Source of the DNA: Colletes latitarsis
Lineage: Eukaryota > Arthropoda > Insecta > Hymenoptera > Colletidae
DNA: 64,000 nucleotides
Assembly: GCF_051014445.1 (NCBI RefSeq)
Contig: NC_135141.1
Location: forward strand, 28,853,422 to 28,917,421
Direction: 5' to 3'
The translations under genes were made by a program, and so were the position numbers. Position 1 is the stretch's first letter; every line of letters starts with the position of its first letter. The notes under the pieces are model-generated. The model worked only from the letters and a program-made list of their open reading frames with translations, ran no database searches and was not told the DNA's origin. Below, piece after piece: positions 62,002 to 64,000 of the stretch.

Positions 62002-64000
62002 TATATATCGGTGCTATCAGCGACATAATCGTGTTCTCGTTACCCGCCGATTATGTGATATACGCTGGGAGAAAATTTCATGCTAGACGGTGATTTTTGT
62101 TTCCTTACAAGCATTAATCTCAATCCATATCACACTGCAGATCCTTACATAGTACGGTTAATAATATCCGGAATTTCGTTGCAACATTTCCTAATATTTT
62201 TTTTCTTTTCTTTTCTTTTAATATAGGTAACGATATTGCTATAGTAATTATTACACCGATAAAATATAAGTCCGAGGTTTTACGTTTAGAAGGGAGATTT
62301 TCATTAAGATTTTTGTTAACTACTAATATGTTTCTAGGGTGTATCAGCAGTAAAGTTTTGCCACGTTCGACCGAATATTAAATATACATATTCGTAGTTA
62401 AGTAATTTAGAAGACTGTTCTCGGTAAGCACAAACCAGTGAAATTTTAATGGACTGTCGTTGATCGATTAGGGGCACTGTACTCTGATAGTGGTCCGTTC
62501 GAATCCATAGTTTGTGCCCGTAGAAAATTCATCGAAATTTCAACGCTGTTCGATACATTTTTTATTTATCTCTTGTCACGGATATTATGTTTCGTATAAT
62601 ATTTAATATGATTAATATAAAATATTTAATATTCCAGTATTAAAATTAAGTAATCGTTTAAAATTTTGTCCAAGCTCAAATGTCTTTCGATTTGAGCAAA
62701 AGGTATTCTTGATAAATTTGATGAATGGAGAAAATGATAAGATGTAGAAAATAATTAAATTATTTGAGAATTGTTTTTAAAGATATTTAATGTGTTTCTA
62801 CCTCATTTATTAACAGTAATCTAATATCGTAGATATCAATCGTGTGTAGGACACAAAGTAGTTATTGTTCTAGAACCGTTTTAGAAATTTCATCGGTCAG
62901 GATTCGACGCTATTAAACTTAGAAAACGTTTCAATGAAGTAGATTAAAAAGTTTTATTCAGACGGGTGAATATACGAAGCTGCGATTATGTCTCATTATG
63001 GCACAAGTATTAAAGCACCTACGATAATAAACGTGTCTTATAAATTTCCTTTTTTTTTCTTTTTTTTTTTTAAATATATTCTCGATAAATTATATATACT
63101 TTTTGAGCAACGAAATAAATATTATGCAGTACACAGTTGAAAGACTTCTGTCAGTCGAAATAAAAGTACGTCAATATTATTCTAATCGCTAAATTATCTA
63201 CATTACTATCACAATAGAATATTAAATGTAATAATATACAACTACGCATTCAATACACTTTTTCTTTTATTGTCTCGTCGACATAGAAATAAAATTATCT
63301 AATAATGAAATAATTAATAAAAAAAAAAAATGTTATTTTAAAGATAAAATTTCGACAATACATATGTATTGCAAAATACGTCCACTGTTAAAACCTAATA
63401 ACACGATGATTTGTCCACTATACGATTACCTCTAATATTCTAAATTCATTATTTTTTAAAGATTACACGAAAAATTTTAAACAACGAACTACATAACCTA
63501 ATTAGCTCGTAATGGAAAGATAGCACAAAATAAAAATACGATACTCGTCCATTTTTACCATCAACGTTTCTATTTATGCATTCATTACATAAATATATAT
63601 AATATATACGATTTATTTTAAGAAACGCGATAACTTTGTTTTCGTATCTGGATACGTCGCGGACGTATTTCACGCGCGAATACATATGCATTTACGTGTC
63701 AACGAACGAACGAAATAAAACTGAAACGGCATAAATGAATAACATGTACGGACAAGACGAATTAATAAGTTCGATATACGCTTTTGTTAGACAGGTTTAT
63801 TACCATAAGGAGTCCGACGATAAAAGTTTACACTCAAATTGAATTAACGTTCCTTCGATTATAATTACTCCCTTCAGTCGTATAACGTGTACGTTAGAAT
63901 AATTGAGTGTCGAATAATGTGACATAATTGCAGCGTATTACATCCTACGATGCGTCAATTGTCCATAAATAGAAGCGTCTGCAGCGATATACGGATAGAA

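Larger units (their letters stand above)
57890..64000. other. Upstream of spinster; no gene recognised
   Basis: The spinster promoter should lie just above 57,889; no clear core element is visible. From 58.1 to 60.2 kb the sequence is AT-rich, and 60.3-61.6 kb is CpG-richer. 62-64 kb is AT-rich with T-runs and shows no coding signal. Confidence 0.45.

Noticed and set aside
62472..62518. tRNA-like GTTCGAATCC with GGGCAC/GTGCCC ends
   Set aside because: Only about 47 bases between the pairing ends, with no A box and no cloverleaf; too short for a tRNA.

Overview
This is eukaryotic nuclear DNA, AT-rich but with frequent CpG. It has intron-rich genes, GT-AG splice sites and large amounts of non-coding repeat sequence. 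Gene content (an insect-type CRF-like diuretic hormone receptor, RER1 and spinster) and base composition suggest an insect, most likely a hymenopteran. The order is an inference from composition and not proven. Three protein-coding genes can be supported; most long open frames in the window are chance or repeat-derived.

Layout. (1) 1-24,712: no exon that I can support. It holds copies of a TA-flanked inverted-repeat transposon-like family (1-359, 1993-2979, 12767-13980, 17972-18805), a perfect 57-bp hairpin at 6.2 kb and a MITE-like element at 20.2-20.9 kb. (2) 24,713-41,085, plus strand: nine exons of a class B1 GPCR, best read as the diuretic hormone 44 (CRF-like) receptor. It runs from the end of the hormone-binding ectodomain through all seven membrane segments to the stop. 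The first visible intron is 10.4 kb and carries a Tc1 transposase relic, GGTCA minisatellites and three tandem copies of an unusual structured element at 30.4-31.75 kb. (3) 44,104-45,336, minus strand: complete five-exon RER1, convergent with the receptor. (4) 46.4-51.3 kb: a cluster of foldback-type elements. They share about 190-bp inverted ends but carry different interiors: a palindromic array of CTCF-like motifs in one, and minisatellite arms around a palindromic 77-bp repeat in the other. (5) 52.6-57.9 kb, minus strand: spinster (MFS lysosomal lipid transporter), eight core exons followed by several phase-compatible candidate last exons. (6) 58-64 kb: no gene recognised; it contains simple repeats, a CpG-rich stretch with an inverted repeat near 61.1 kb and a short MITE at 61.8 kb.

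The three genes work in separate pathways: peptide-hormone signalling, COPI-mediated Golgi-to-ER retrieval and lysosomal efflux. Nothing suggests functional coupling. The most unusual material is the three-copy structured element, whose terminal helix and a hairpin show paired, compensatory substitutions between copies, and the foldback cluster. Exon borders, motifs and repeats were read by eye; no alignment, folding or database search was run.
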